NCBI GenBank assembly: GCA_910577275.1
Contig: CAJTMW010000018.1
Location: forward strand, 1 to 64,000
Source of the DNA: an uncultured Lachnospiraceae bacterium
Lineage (GTDB): Bacteria; Bacillota; Clostridia; Lachnospirales; Lachnospiraceae
Length of the DNA stretch: 64,000 nt
Direction of reading: 5' to 3'
The position numbers and the translations under genes are program-made. This document shows, in pieces, positions 7,176-15,712 of the stretch (within the stretch, counting starts at the first letter, position 1; each line of letters starts with the position of its first letter). Below the pieces are notes generated by a model, which worked only from the letters and a program-made list of their open reading frames with translations, did not search any database and was not told where the DNA came from.

Positions 7176-8030
7176 ATGTCATTGGCAAAAGTAAACGAAC
7201 TGCTTCAACATGCAGCAAAAAATCATTACGGTGTGGCGGCCGTCAATGTGATTAATGTGGAAACCGTAAGGTACATTATTGAAGCCGCAGAAATGGAAAG
7301 GGTGCCGGTAATTGTACAGTTTTATCCGGGATTTAACGGCTATATGAATATGGAATATATTGCCCATGCAGCCGTGGATATGGCAGGGAAAGCCGCTGTG
7401 CCGGTAGCCGTTCATCTTGACCATTCGAACGGGTATGAAATTGCAATGAACGGTATAAAAGCAGGATTCCCGTCCGTGATGGTAGACGGCTCGGCGCTTT
7501 CCTTTGAGGAGAATATTGAACTGACGGCGTCTGTCGTGAAAGCGGCAAATGTTTTCGGCGTTGATGTGGAGGCAGAGCTGGGGCATGTGGGGGACGGCGC
7601 AAGAGAGGACGACATTGTAAATGCGGATTATTACACAAAAGCGGAGCAGGCTGTGGAATTTGTGGAGAGGACAGGCTGCGGTTCTCTGGCAATCGCCGTG
7701 GGAAACGCCCACGGACCCTATGTCAGGACGCCCAGTCTGGACTTTGACAGAATAAAAGCCATTCGGGACACCGTGTCGGTTCCGCTGGTTCTGCACGGCT
7801 GCTCGGATATCCCGAAGGAGCAGATTTGTAAAGCGGTCAGGCTGGGTATGAGTAAGTTTAACATTGCAACAGAATATTTCCGCGCAATGTACCGGGCAAT
7901 TGAAAAAGAGGTTTTATCAGGAAAGGTAAAGGACAACGGCGTTGAGCTGCTGTTTGGACTGCGCGAGCCCATGATTGATTTCGTGGTACATAAAATCCGT
8001 CTGCTCAACCCCGATAAATATTCCTTATAA
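7176..8030 (+). CDS. class II (zinc) ketose-bisphosphate aldolase
   Basis: A 284-residue TIM-barrel aldolase of the FbaA/GatY/KbaY type. VAVHLDHSNGYEIAMNGIKAGFPSVMVDGS (about residue 75-105) carries the HxDH zinc/catalytic motif. VDVEAELGHVGDG follows, then a zinc-ligand histidine in AVGNAHGPY and a further one in LVLHGCSDIP. It should split a ketose phosphate into dihydroxyacetone phosphate and an aldehyde. AGAGGAGG precedes ATG 7176. It is third in the operon after the kinase and isomerase, giving the logical order isomerise, phosphorylate, cleave. Tagatose- or fructose-bisphosphate specificity cannot be told apart here. Confidence 0.9.
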   Translation: MSLAKVNELLQHAAKNHYGVAAVNVINVETVRYIIEAAEMERVPVIVQFYPGFNGYMNMEYIAHAAVDMAGKAAVPVAVHLDHSNGYEIAMNGIKAGFPSVMVDGSALSFEENIELTASVVKAANVFGVDVEAELGHVGDGAREDDIVNADYYTKAEQAVEFVERTGCGSLAIAVGNAHGPYVRTPSLDFDRIKAIRDTVSVPLVLHGCSDIPKEQICKAVRLGMSKFNIATEYFRAMYRAIEKEVLSGKVKDNGVELLFGLREPMIDFVVHKIRLLNPDKYSL

Positions 8031-8093
8031 TTATGGAGTTTCCTCTTTAAATATGCTATATTATTTATGAAATTCCCGATAGCCCTCCGATAA

Positions 8094-8172
8094 CTGCGGA
8101 ATTTATTCCCGCGAACAATGAGTCAGGCGGATGCGAAGCAATACAAACTTCGTTTGATACATTTGACTGGCG
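8094..8172 (+). repeat. dispersed structured intergenic repeat, copy A
   Basis: About 72 bp (8094-8166) is nearly the same as the reverse complement of 33241-33314. It contains an inner hairpin CGAAG/CTTCG and closing arms AGTCA/TGACT. It lies just before the ROK gene. Diverged members of the family occur at 44490 and 55066. Confidence 0.75.
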
Positions 8173-8220
8173 GGCGGTGCGGGATGAATGATAAAACGGT
8201 ATAGGCGGGACATTCTTGTT

Positions 8221-9465
8221 ATGACGAAAGCAAACGGCAGAAAACCGAAAAACATCAAACACCATAATTTAAGATACATTCTGTCAATTGTGAAAAGACA
8301 TGGAGTATGTACTGCAGGGGAGATTTCCAGAGAAAGCAATCTGAGCATGACTACGATTGTAAAAACGCTGGACAGCTTAAAGCAGGCGGGGATTGTAAAG
8401 AGCATAGGAAAGGGAAATTCCACCAGCGAGGGCGGAAAAAGGCCGGAGCTTTTTGGATTTAACGAGCGCTTCCGATATGTGCTGTGCGTTTATTTTGCCG
8501 GAAAATATGCCATGTGCACCCTGAACGATTTATCCAATAAAGGCATTGCGGCGAGACAGGTATATTATAAAGATGCGTCGGACGCTGCCGCCTGCATAGG
8601 GGAAGCGCATGAGCAGCTTTGCCTGATGATGGGGGAGCACGGGCTGGCGGAGGAGGATATCTGCGGAATCAGCCTGGGAATTGACGGAATCGTGGATTCG
8701 GAAAAAAATCATGTGGTTTATCCCATACACAATCCGCAATGGAAAACCGGGGGATATATTGTGGAATGCTTCAGGACATATTTTCCCGGCATAGAGAATA
8801 TACAAATCGAAAATTCCGGGCGGCTGGGAAGCTGGAACTATCTGAATACCTATCCGGAGCTGGAATCGGAACGGGTTGTGGTGCTGAATTCAAGCGAGTC
8901 GCTTACCGCCGGGGCGCTGCTCCAAAATAATACCGTCCAGCATGGCGGCAATTGCCTCATAGGGGAGTTTGCGCATATGATGATTCCCAATGCAAAGGGC
9001 GTTGTGGAATGTGAATGCGGGAGAAAAAACTGCTTTGAAAAGCTGATTGCGCTGGAACGCTTTGAGGGCTATGTCCTGGAAATGATTGATTCGAAGGAGG
9101 AGGCCGGGCTGTACCGAAAGCTGTGCGGGCATGAGATAGAGCCTTTGGAGATGATTCGCCTGGCTGACGGGGGAAGCGCTGCTGGCAGGAAAGCTCTGGA
9201 TTTGGTGATTGAATATTATCTGTCCGTCATCTGTAATCTGATGATAACATGCGACCCCAGGTATTATGTGATAGGCGGTATTTATGTGAGGAACAGCGAA
9301 TATTTCCGCCGTGAGCTGTCCCGGAAATTCGAGGAGAACACCTTCTGGGGAATCCAGTTTAAGACCCGCATTCTTTATGACATGGACGACGACGGATGGG
9401 AGTTTAAGAACATGGCGCGTCCGGTCATTAACACGTTTTTAAACACACTGAAATTTGATGAATAA
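8221..9465 (+). CDS. ROK-family transcriptional repressor (XylR-like)
   Basis: A 414-residue ROK repressor. An N-terminal winged helix-turn-helix (HNLRYILSIVKRHG...TAGEISRESNLSMTTIVKTLD) is followed by a sugar-kinase fold with a GIDGIVDSE element and the zinc motif CECGRKNCFE near residue 265. ROK repressors leave DNA when they bind a sugar. I prefer ATG 8221; ATG 8188 is possible and would add 11 residues. It lies between the kinase operon and the GH31 gene, and both promoters carry the same TTAGTTA-type element, so it probably controls both. TTAGTT...AACTAA arms resemble known XylR operators. Confidence 0.85.
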   Translation: MTKANGRKPKNIKHHNLRYILSIVKRHGVCTAGEISRESNLSMTTIVKTLDSLKQAGIVKSIGKGNSTSEGGKRPELFGFNERFRYVLCVYFAGKYAMCTLNDLSNKGIAARQVYYKDASDAAACIGEAHEQLCLMMGEHGLAEEDICGISLGIDGIVDSEKNHVVYPIHNPQWKTGGYIVECFRTYFPGIENIQIENSGRLGSWNYLNTYPELESERVVVLNSSESLTAGALLQNNTVQHGGNCLIGEFAHMMIPNAKGVVECECGRKNCFEKLIALERFEGYVLEMIDSKEEAGLYRKLCGHEIEPLEMIRLADGGSAAGRKALDLVIEYYLSVICNLMITCDPRYYVIGGIYVRNSEYFRRELSRKFEENTFWGIQFKTRILYDMDDDGWEFKNMARPVINTFLNTLKFDE

Positions 9466-9493
9466 ATTAATTGAACAGGAAAGCGGATGAGAA

Positions 9494-9520
9494 GGCGTCG
9501 GATAAGGTTCCGGCGCTTTT
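9494..9520 (+). terminator. terminator after the ROK gene
   Basis: GCGTCGG (9495-9501) pairs with CCGGCGC (9510-9516) with one G-T pair, followed by TTTT. It separates the repressor from the GH31 promoter. Confidence 0.6.
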
Positions 9521-9558
9521 GTCATGTTGTATAAATTACACAAATAGAAATAATCAAT

Positions 9559-9587
9559 TTAGTTAATAAATTATATTGAAAAACTAA
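9559..9587. promoter_or_regulatory. putative ROK/XylR-type operator at the GH31 promoter
   Basis: TTAGTT (9559-9564) and AACTAA (9582-9587) form an inverted repeat that spans the -35 hexamer. An inner palindrome AATTTA/TAAATT lies at 9556-9572. The left part matches the kinase promoter element at 4730. Confidence 0.55.
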
Positions 9588-9604
9588 GATTTAAAATATA
9601 TAAT
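9576..9604 (+). promoter_or_regulatory. sigma-A promoter of the GH31 gene
   Basis: TTGAAA (9576-9581), a 17-bp spacer and TATAAT (9599-9604). Confidence 0.8.
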
Positions 9605-9632
9605 TATAAAAAACACGGAGGTAAAATAACAC

Positions 9633-12011
9633 ATGAAACAGACAGTTAAGGTTGACGTGGGAGGAAAACGGGGCTATAAGCTCAGGACAAAGATTGATAA
9701 CAGGGATTTTGTCAGCATTATCCGCGAGTATGTCATTGAGGACGACGGCGTGACATTTTTGACGGAGACGTATCTGGACAATGAGGCGTCCGTAAAAATT
9801 TCTTTTGCGTCGGAAAGTATCTACAGGGTTCAGATGTTCCCCTTCTGCCGTACGGATGTAAGGCAGAATCCGGTATTTGATTTCCCGGCGTTTAAGGAAT
9901 TCCAGGTACATGAGGACGAGCTGTTTATCTACATTTGCACTTCCAGACTGGAATTATCCATACGCAAATGCCCGTGGGAGATTTCCGTAAAGCTGGACGG
10001 CAGGCCGCTTACAGGGGAGCATATAAAGGACTTTAATGTGGGTCAGAGATATAAGGCAATGCCCCTGGGATTTGAGTACGACGTTGACACAAAGGAAGTC
10101 AGAGAAACCTATGAAACTTATTATATGCATGTGGACGAAGGTTTTTATGGCTTTGGAGAAAAGTTTACGGAGTTTAACAAGCGGGGGCAGGTCGTGGAGA
10201 TATGGCAGAAGGACGCCCTGTCCACCAACTCGGACGCGGCCTATAAGGGAATGCCCTATTTTATGAGCTCTTACGGCTACGCAATGCTGGTAAACACCTT
10301 TACGAGGACAAGTTTCGATATGGGCGCTTTTTCGGAAGTTTCCTATACGATGTTTTCCGGGGATGCCTATATTGACTACTATGTTTTCTGTAACCGTAGC
10401 TACAAAGGATTAATCAGGGATTACACGGAAAAAAGCGGGCGTTCTGCAATGATTCCGAAGTGGTCTCTCGGCTTCTGGATGTCCAAAATGAGCTATATGA
10501 CCAGAGAAGAAGTGGAGGGAGTGGTCAGCCGCGCCGAAGAATTCGGCATGTCCATGGATGTGATTCATATTGACGACTGGCAGAGCAGTAAAAGCATCGA
10601 CCTGCTTACATTTGACGAGGAACGTTATCCGAATCCGAAGGAGATGATTGAAGGGCTGAACCAAAAAGGCGTACAGCTCTCCTGCTGGATGTTCCCTTAT
10701 GTGGAAAAGTATTGCAGGGAGGATGAAAATGTTATCAGGCCGGTTTATTCAAAGCTGAGCGAGCTTGGCTATCTGGTAAAGGACAGCAAAGGCGGAATCT
10801 GCGAATTTATACCGATAGAAGGGGATGAGGACGGCGGCGGAGCAATCATGGCGGCTGTTGACTTTACCAACCCCGAAGCGGCGGAATATGTAAAAGACAG
10901 AATCAGGAAGCTGATGGAGCTCGGAGTGGGCGTCATGAAAACGGATTTTTCCGAGGAGATACCGGAGAGCGCTGTTTTCTTTGACGGAACTACCGGAAAG
11001 GAAAGCCACAATAAGTATCCTCTGCTGTATGCAAAGACAATTTACGAGGCGTCCAGGGAGGCAAAGGAGAAAGCAGGCAAGAAGGCGCTTCTCTGGGGAC
11101 GGAGCGGATATGCGGGCAGCCAGAACTATCCGGCAAACTGGGCCGGAGATTCCAGCACCCACAAAAACAATCTGGCGGCTGTTTTGAGAGGCGGATTGAG
11201 CGTGGGAATCAGCGGAGTGTCCTTCTGGGGATTTGATATCGGCGGCTTTTATAACTGCGATTACGAGGGAAACCGTGCGAAGCCGGATAATGAAGAATAT
11301 GTAAGAAGCGCACAGATGGGACTGCTTGTGCCGTTAAGCCGGAGCCACGGACAGTCAACGCCAAGGGAGCCCTGGGAGTATTCCAGACAGGCGCAGGAGG
11401 CTTTCCTTAAAATCAATAAATTCCGGTACAGGCTTTTCCCGTATTTATACAGCCTTGCCACGGAGACCCACAGGGAAGGGATTCCCATGATGCGCGCAAT
11501 GCTCCTTGAATTTCAGGAGGATTTAAACACCCGGGAGATTTCCACCCAGTATATGCTGGGAAACGCTCTGCTGGTGGCGCCGGTATTCGACCAGCAGGTG
11601 CAGCATGTTTATCTCCCCGCCGGAAGCTGGGTTGACTGGAATACGGGAAAGCGCGTGGAAGGCGGAAGATGGATAGCGGAAGACTGTGCGCTGGATACGC
11701 TGCCTCTGTATTTCAGGGAGGACACCATACTGCCGGTGCTGAACAAAGCAAAAATGCATACGCCGGAGGACTTTTTCGAGGATTATACCGTACATATGAA
11801 TCTGGTTCACGGAATCAGCGCAAGCTTATATGATGAGGAAAAGGAATACACCTTGAATGCGAGGGTCAGGGATGATAAAATTATCGTGGATACGGATATG
11901 ACGTGCACAGGACTTTGCATTGATACGCCGGCGGACGTTGCGGCGGTTGTCGTCAACGGAAAAGAGTATTATGTCAATAAGGAGAACGGAAGATACTTTG
12001 TTACCTTTTAG
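9633..12011 (+). CDS. GH31 alpha-xylosidase-like glycosidase
   Basis: A 792-residue glycoside hydrolase with the GH31 layout. A beta-sandwich of about 240 residues is followed by a TIM barrel with IHIDDW, the nucleophile region GVGVMKTDFSEE (D438) and the acid/base region ANWAGDSS (D506). The 68-residue spacing and the sequence around both residues match the YicI alpha-xylosidase subgroup. No signal peptide is visible, so it would remove alpha-xylosyl or alpha-glucosyl units from imported oligosaccharides. GGAGG precedes the ATG. It has its own promoter with a ROK-type operator. Alpha-glucosidase activity cannot be excluded. Confidence 0.88.
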   Translation: MKQTVKVDVGGKRGYKLRTKIDNRDFVSIIREYVIEDDGVTFLTETYLDNEASVKISFASESIYRVQMFPFCRTDVRQNPVFDFPAFKEFQVHEDELFIYICTSRLELSIRKCPWEISVKLDGRPLTGEHIKDFNVGQRYKAMPLGFEYDVDTKEVRETYETYYMHVDEGFYGFGEKFTEFNKRGQVVEIWQKDALSTNSDAAYKGMPYFMSSYGYAMLVNTFTRTSFDMGAFSEVSYTMFSGDAYIDYYVFCNRSYKGLIRDYTEKSGRSAMIPKWSLGFWMSKMSYMTREEVEGVVSRAEEFGMSMDVIHIDDWQSSKSIDLLTFDEERYPNPKEMIEGLNQKGVQLSCWMFPYVEKYCREDENVIRPVYSKLSELGYLVKDSKGGICEFIPIEGDEDGGGAIMAAVDFTNPEAAEYVKDRIRKLMELGVGVMKTDFSEEIPESAVFFDGTTGKESHNKYPLLYAKTIYEASREAKEKAGKKALLWGRSGYAGSQNYPANWAGDSSTHKNNLAAVLRGGLSVGISGVSFWGFDIGGFYNCDYEGNRAKPDNEEYVRSAQMGLLVPLSRSHGQSTPREPWEYSRQAQEAFLKINKFRYRLFPYLYSLATETHREGIPMMRAMLLEFQEDLNTREISTQYMLGNALLVAPVFDQQVQHVYLPAGSWVDWNTGKRVEGGRWIAEDCALDTLPLYFREDTILPVLNKAKMHTPEDFFEDYTVHMNLVHGISASLYDEEKEYTLNARVRDDKIIVDTDMTCTGLCIDTPADVAAVVVNGKEYYVNKENGRYFVTF

Positions 12012-12081
12012 TATGGTAGAATGATAAATTCCGCCAGCTTCACGGAGCGGTATGGAATCCTGACGAACGGGAGGTGCAGCA

Positions 12082-12903
12082 ATGGGCAGGGTAAGAATAG
12101 GAATGGCGCAGATGCCGGTGGTGTTTGGAAAAACTGAGGAAAATTTAAAGACGATGGAAAGCTTCCTGCGGAAAGCGGAAGGACGGGCGGACTTGATAGT
12201 TTTTCCCGAATGCTGCGATTTGGGATGGGGAAATGTGGACGCCCCGGGGCTGTGTCATGAAATTCCCGGGAAAACAAGCCTTGCCTATTGCGGACTGGCC
12301 CGGAAGTACCATATATGGATGGCGGCCGGAATCACGGAAAAATCAGGGGATAAAACCTATAACGCGGCGCTTCTGATATCGGAGGAAGGGGAAATTATAC
12401 TGCATCACAGGAAGATTAACGTTCTGACCGGCGTGGAGGACGTGTATGAGATTGGCAGCCGTCTGGAGGCGGCTGACACGCCCTTCGGAAGGCTTGCGTT
12501 GGACATCTGCGCGGACAATGCGGAAAACAGCATGGTTATCGGCGAGGCTTTCGGAAGAATGGGCGCAGATATCCTTTTATCGCCCAGCGCATGGGGCGTA
12601 TCCCCCGACCGCGACCTGAAAAAGGATATTTACGGTATGGAATGGTATCGTCCCTATTCAAAGCTCTCTGAAAAATATGAAATGGCAATCGTGGGAGTCA
12701 GCAGCGTAGGTTTCCTTGAAAACGGGCCCTGGGGCGGCTGGAGAGTGATTGGGAATTCCATTGCCTATAACGGGAAGGGCGAGGTGGTCAAGGTACTTTC
12801 CTGCGGAGAATACGCGGAGGAATTCTGCGTCGTTGAAATCGAGACAATCCCGCACAGCAGAAAGGGAACGGCGCTGGCGGAGTATCTGGCCGGCCGGGAA
12901 TGA
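12082..12903 (+). CDS. nitrilase-superfamily carbon-nitrogen hydrolase
   Basis: A 273-residue protein with the Glu-Lys-Cys triad of the nitrilase superfamily: E43 in LIVFPECCD, the lysine in HHRKINVL (about residue 113) and the cysteine in ALDICADN (about residue 143). The family cleaves amide or nitrile C-N bonds of small molecules. GGGAGG precedes the ATG. It starts 70 bases after the GH31 gene in the same direction with no terminator between, so it may be co-transcribed. An amidase in a sugar island is unexpected; it could act on an amide- or ureido-substituted compound. The substrate is unknown. Confidence 0.82.
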   Translation: MGRVRIGMAQMPVVFGKTEENLKTMESFLRKAEGRADLIVFPECCDLGWGNVDAPGLCHEIPGKTSLAYCGLARKYHIWMAAGITEKSGDKTYNAALLISEEGEIILHHRKINVLTGVEDVYEIGSRLEAADTPFGRLALDICADNAENSMVIGEAFGRMGADILLSPSAWGVSPDRDLKKDIYGMEWYRPYSKLSEKYEMAIVGVSSVGFLENGPWGGWRVIGNSIAYNGKGEVVKVLSCGEYAEEFCVVEIETIPHSRKGTALAEYLAGRE

Positions 12904-13027
12904 GAAACGGGCTGACGGAAAACAGCTCTTATACAGGGCAGGGCTGAACTGCTGCAAGAAGGCAAAGTGGAAATAAACTTTTCACTTCAGCCTGCTGCAA
13001 GAAGATAAAAAAAGAAAAAATTTAATC

Positions 13028-13056
13028 TTGCCAAATGAATCCGGTTGTGGTAATAT
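13028..13056 (+). promoter_or_regulatory. promoter of the tRNA pair
   Basis: TTGCCA (13028-13033), a 17-bp spacer and TAATAT (13051-13056), 35 bases before tRNA-Glu. Confidence 0.6.
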
Positions 13057-13091
13057 GTTTTAGTCAGGTTGCAAATCTGAAAAGAGAATAG

Positions 13092-13163
13092 GGCTCCGTG
13101 GTCAAGCGGTTAAGACATCGCCCTTTCACGGCGGTAACACGGGTTCGATTCCCGTCGGAGTCA
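13092..13163 (+). tRNA. tRNA-Glu (anticodon TTC)
   Basis: A 72-nt cloverleaf. Acceptor GGCTCCG pairs with CGGAGTC, the anticodon loop reads CTTTCAC with anticodon TTC, and the T arm is GGGTTCGATTCCC. The discriminator is A and CCA is not encoded. Confidence 0.95.
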
Positions 13164-13231
13164 TTTAAGTAAATATTAAGCAGTCATAGTGATTGACTGC
13201 GGAGAATATATTTGTTATAGTTAACAGGTAA

Positions 13232-13303
13232 GGCGCAGTAGCCAAGTGGTAAGGCAATGGTCTGCAACACCAGTATCCACCGGTTCAAATCCGGTCTGCG
13301 CCT
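13232..13303 (+). tRNA. tRNA-Cys (anticodon GCA)
   Basis: A 72-nt cloverleaf. Acceptor GGCGCAG pairs with CTGCGCC, the anticodon GCA lies in TCTGCAACA, and the T arm is CCGGTTCAAATCCGG. The discriminator is T, the usual identity base for cysteine, and CCA is not encoded. It follows tRNA-Glu by 68 bases and shares its promoter and terminator. Confidence 0.95.
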
Positions 13304-13307
13304 CTTG

Positions 13308-13344
13308 GGAGAAACGTTAAAATTAGCGTTTCTCCAATTTTTTT
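13308..13344 (+). terminator. terminator of the tRNA operon
   Basis: GGAGAAACG (13308-13316) pairs perfectly with CGTTTCTCC (13327-13335), followed by a run of T. Confidence 0.92.
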
Positions 13345-13641
13345 ATATGTGTGCATGTGTACCTAATCAAGAGCGGCCTGCATGACTTCCAAAGTAGCAT
13401 TGTCTGGTTTTGACTTTTATACTTTTACCAAGGTTATAATCTGCTCTGTATCATTTCTCCTGTTTTTCTCAGTCCGGACATGAGGAAAATTCCTTTTACA
13501 GAATATTGACGAAAATCCCCATAACAGCTTGATTCTTAGATATGGTATTATTAAGTTGAAAAATCACAAGGTTAATACAAGGCTTTTGCAAGGTTCATGC
13601 AAGATTGGCGTGGTAAGATGGCGGTTATGGAGGTGATAAAA
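13345..13641. other. intergenic stretch without a clear gene
   Basis: AT-rich sequence between the tRNA terminator and the LRR gene. TTGACT (13410-13415) and TATAAT (13435-13440) could form a promoter, but their spacer is 19 bp. I see no other feature. Confidence 0.4.
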
Positions 13642-15609
13642 ATGAAGAGAAAAATGATGGTTGGGATTGCGGCTGCTGTAATCATAATGGCAGGCTTTAT
13701 CTGCTTTTGTATATGGTTCCTTTCAGGAGCCGGCAGCGCTTATTATTATGGGCAGATTGACAACAGCAAAATGGAACAGGCAAAATCAAAGGGCGGCGTG
13801 GTTAGTTTCAGCGGGAATATGGATTACTCCTACACCTTATTTTGCTATAATGAGGATGGAAGGGGGAAAAATATTACCTTCGGGACGTCAAGGGAATTGA
13901 AAGAAGGCGCGTTTATCCGCCTGACCGTCATGCCGGTCCGCGGCGTTCTTGAATGGAGTGAAGTGCAGTATGAGGAGCTTCCTGCGGCGGTACGGGGCAA
14001 ATATAGGTCTTCGGAAAATGAACAGACCGGACAAAATCCAACGGAACCGACACAGCAGGAGCCGTTATCAGAGGAAATCATTTTCCATTCCCCGGAAATC
14101 GAGCGCAGAACGCGGGAGCTTCTGGGAAAGCCGGAAGGCGCAGTCACAAAATCAGACGTACTTGCAATTACGGAATTTGGATTTGACGGATACGAAGAAA
14201 TTTCGTGTGAAAAGCCGTTTTTAGATTTTCAGTGGTTCTGCAATTTGGAAAAAGTAAATCTATATAACTGCAACGTGCAAAGTCTGGAAGGCGTGGAGGC
14301 GCTTACGGCGCTGAAAGCGCTTTGGGTAAGTGACAACTGCATAAGGGACATTACGCCGGTAACCAGGCTGACGGGGCTTGTAGGTTTTCATTGTGTGGGA
14401 AACGAGATTGAGGATTATGCGCCCATCGGCGGGCTGGTTCACTTAGAGGACCTTGAAATCGGGAACACTCCTGAAACGGAAGTGGACATAACGCTTGTTG
14501 CAAACCTGACAGACCTCAAAGCGCTGTACGCGCGAGGCTGCGGCATTTCAGACATATCTGTGTTAAGCGGCCTTACACAGCTTGAGGAGCTTAATTTGGG
14601 AGAAAACCGGATTTCGGACATCAGTCCGTTAAAAAATATGCAAAACCTGACGGAAGTATGTTTAGATAATAACAATATTGTGGATATCAGTCCGCTTGGA
14701 AATAAGCAAAAACTTACGCGCTTAAATCTTGAAAATAACCAAATCAGCAATATAACGCCGCTGTATGGGCTGCATGCGTTGACAGATATCGAGCTGGAAG
14801 GGAACCGGATTTCGGACAGTGATTTTAAGCGGTTTTGCGAGGAAAAACGGGACGATTTGATTACGGTGACGCAGACGGGAAAGCTCAGGGAAGACATGCC
14901 GGAGTTTCTGTTTCAGCTAACCGCATATTATGATTTTCTCACGGAGAGTTACGCGCTGCAAACCGTCGAAGTCTATCAGGGCGATACACGGCTGCAGACC
15001 ATTTCCATACCGGAGCTTACTATGGGAGGTCAGACATGCATTGATGCTTCCTTGGGGGACACCCTCGGATTTGAACTGGAGGACGTGAATTTCGATGGAT
15101 ATCAGGACATACGTCTGTTTGATACGTTAAATGGAAATTATCGGACGGAATGGGTTTATCTTGTATGGAATGCGGAAGAACAAAGGTTTGAGAATGATGC
15201 CCGCTTAAACCAAATCTCACTTGCAGTCTTTAATCAGGAAGAACAGCTCATATACGGCATGGAGCGCGGCGGGGCGGCATGTCATTATTATTCAACCTAT
15301 CAGTATATTGACGGTGAAATTGTGAAAATCCGTTATTGTGAGGAAGAAGGGCTTGATTTATCCGATGAACAGATTAAACAGTACTATGACGCCGCTTCCG
15401 TAAAAACAAACGGCGCGGCCTTTGATGCGTGGTACGAACATGTTATGGAAAGGAACGCGGCAAGCGGCGAGTTGGAAACGGTTTCCGAGGAGTATGTTTT
15501 TAACCCATATGACAGCAAAGGGAAAGCGATTGAAAAGGAGGAGGAACAGCTGCGGGTAGAGGTAGCGTCCGGGCTTGGAGCGCAAATCAGCGCGGATATT
15601 TCGAGATAA
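13642..15609 (+). CDS. membrane-anchored YxeA-domain/leucine-rich-repeat protein
   Basis: A 655-residue protein with an N-terminal membrane anchor (about residues 5-28). A YxeA-like (DUF1093) domain follows: YYYGQIDNSKME, the paired aromatic YSYTLFCYNEDG and LKEGAFIRLTV. A Q/P/E linker leads to at least seven leucine-rich repeats of the bacterial internalin type (repeating ISDISPLKNMQNLTEV pattern, about residues 210-410). The C-terminal region has FELEDVNFDGYQDIRL, reminiscent of XAC2610-like or calcium-loop domains. GGAGGTGA precedes ATG 13642. It is probably exposed on the outer face of the membrane. The domain combination suggests binding of a protein or peptide; no enzyme motif is visible. 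Confidence 0.75.
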   Translation: MKRKMMVGIAAAVIIMAGFICFCIWFLSGAGSAYYYGQIDNSKMEQAKSKGGVVSFSGNMDYSYTLFCYNEDGRGKNITFGTSRELKEGAFIRLTVMPVRGVLEWSEVQYEELPAAVRGKYRSSENEQTGQNPTEPTQQEPLSEEIIFHSPEIERRTRELLGKPEGAVTKSDVLAITEFGFDGYEEISCEKPFLDFQWFCNLEKVNLYNCNVQSLEGVEALTALKALWVSDNCIRDITPVTRLTGLVGFHCVGNEIEDYAPIGGLVHLEDLEIGNTPETEVDITLVANLTDLKALYARGCGISDISVLSGLTQLEELNLGENRISDISPLKNMQNLTEVCLDNNNIVDISPLGNKQKLTRLNLENNQISNITPLYGLHALTDIELEGNRISDSDFKRFCEEKRDDLITVTQTGKLREDMPEFLFQLTAYYDFLTESYALQTVEVYQGDTRLQTISIPELTMGGQTCIDASLGDTLGFELEDVNFDGYQDIRLFDTLNGNYRTEWVYLVWNAEEQRFENDARLNQISLAVFNQEEQLIYGMERGGAACHYYSTYQYIDGEIVKIRYCEEEGLDLSDEQIKQYYDAASVKTNGAAFDAWYEHVMERNAASGELETVSEEYVFNPYDSKGKAIEKEEEQLRVEVASGLGAQISADISR

Positions 15610-15658
15610 AGGCTTTTGTCTTGCAGAGGAATTCTGAGGATTAACCATAAATTACCGC

Positions 15659-15687
15659 TTGAAACAAGAACGTGCGTTTGCTAAAAT
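15659..15687 (+). promoter_or_regulatory. dinB promoter
   Basis: TTGAAA (15659-15664), a 17-bp spacer and TAAAAT (15682-15687). The LexA box fills the spacer. An apparent longer open frame starting at 15659 lies inside this promoter and is not the real start. Confidence 0.8.
15667..15680. promoter_or_regulatory. LexA (SOS) box in the dinB promoter
   Basis: AGAACGTGCGTTTG matches the Firmicute LexA consensus CGAACRNRYGTTYG at every position but the first. It lies between the -35 and -10, so LexA binding would block RNA polymerase until DNA damage. Confidence 0.8.
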
Positions 15688-15712
15688 CCTTTTACAGGAG
15701 GTGAACATACGT

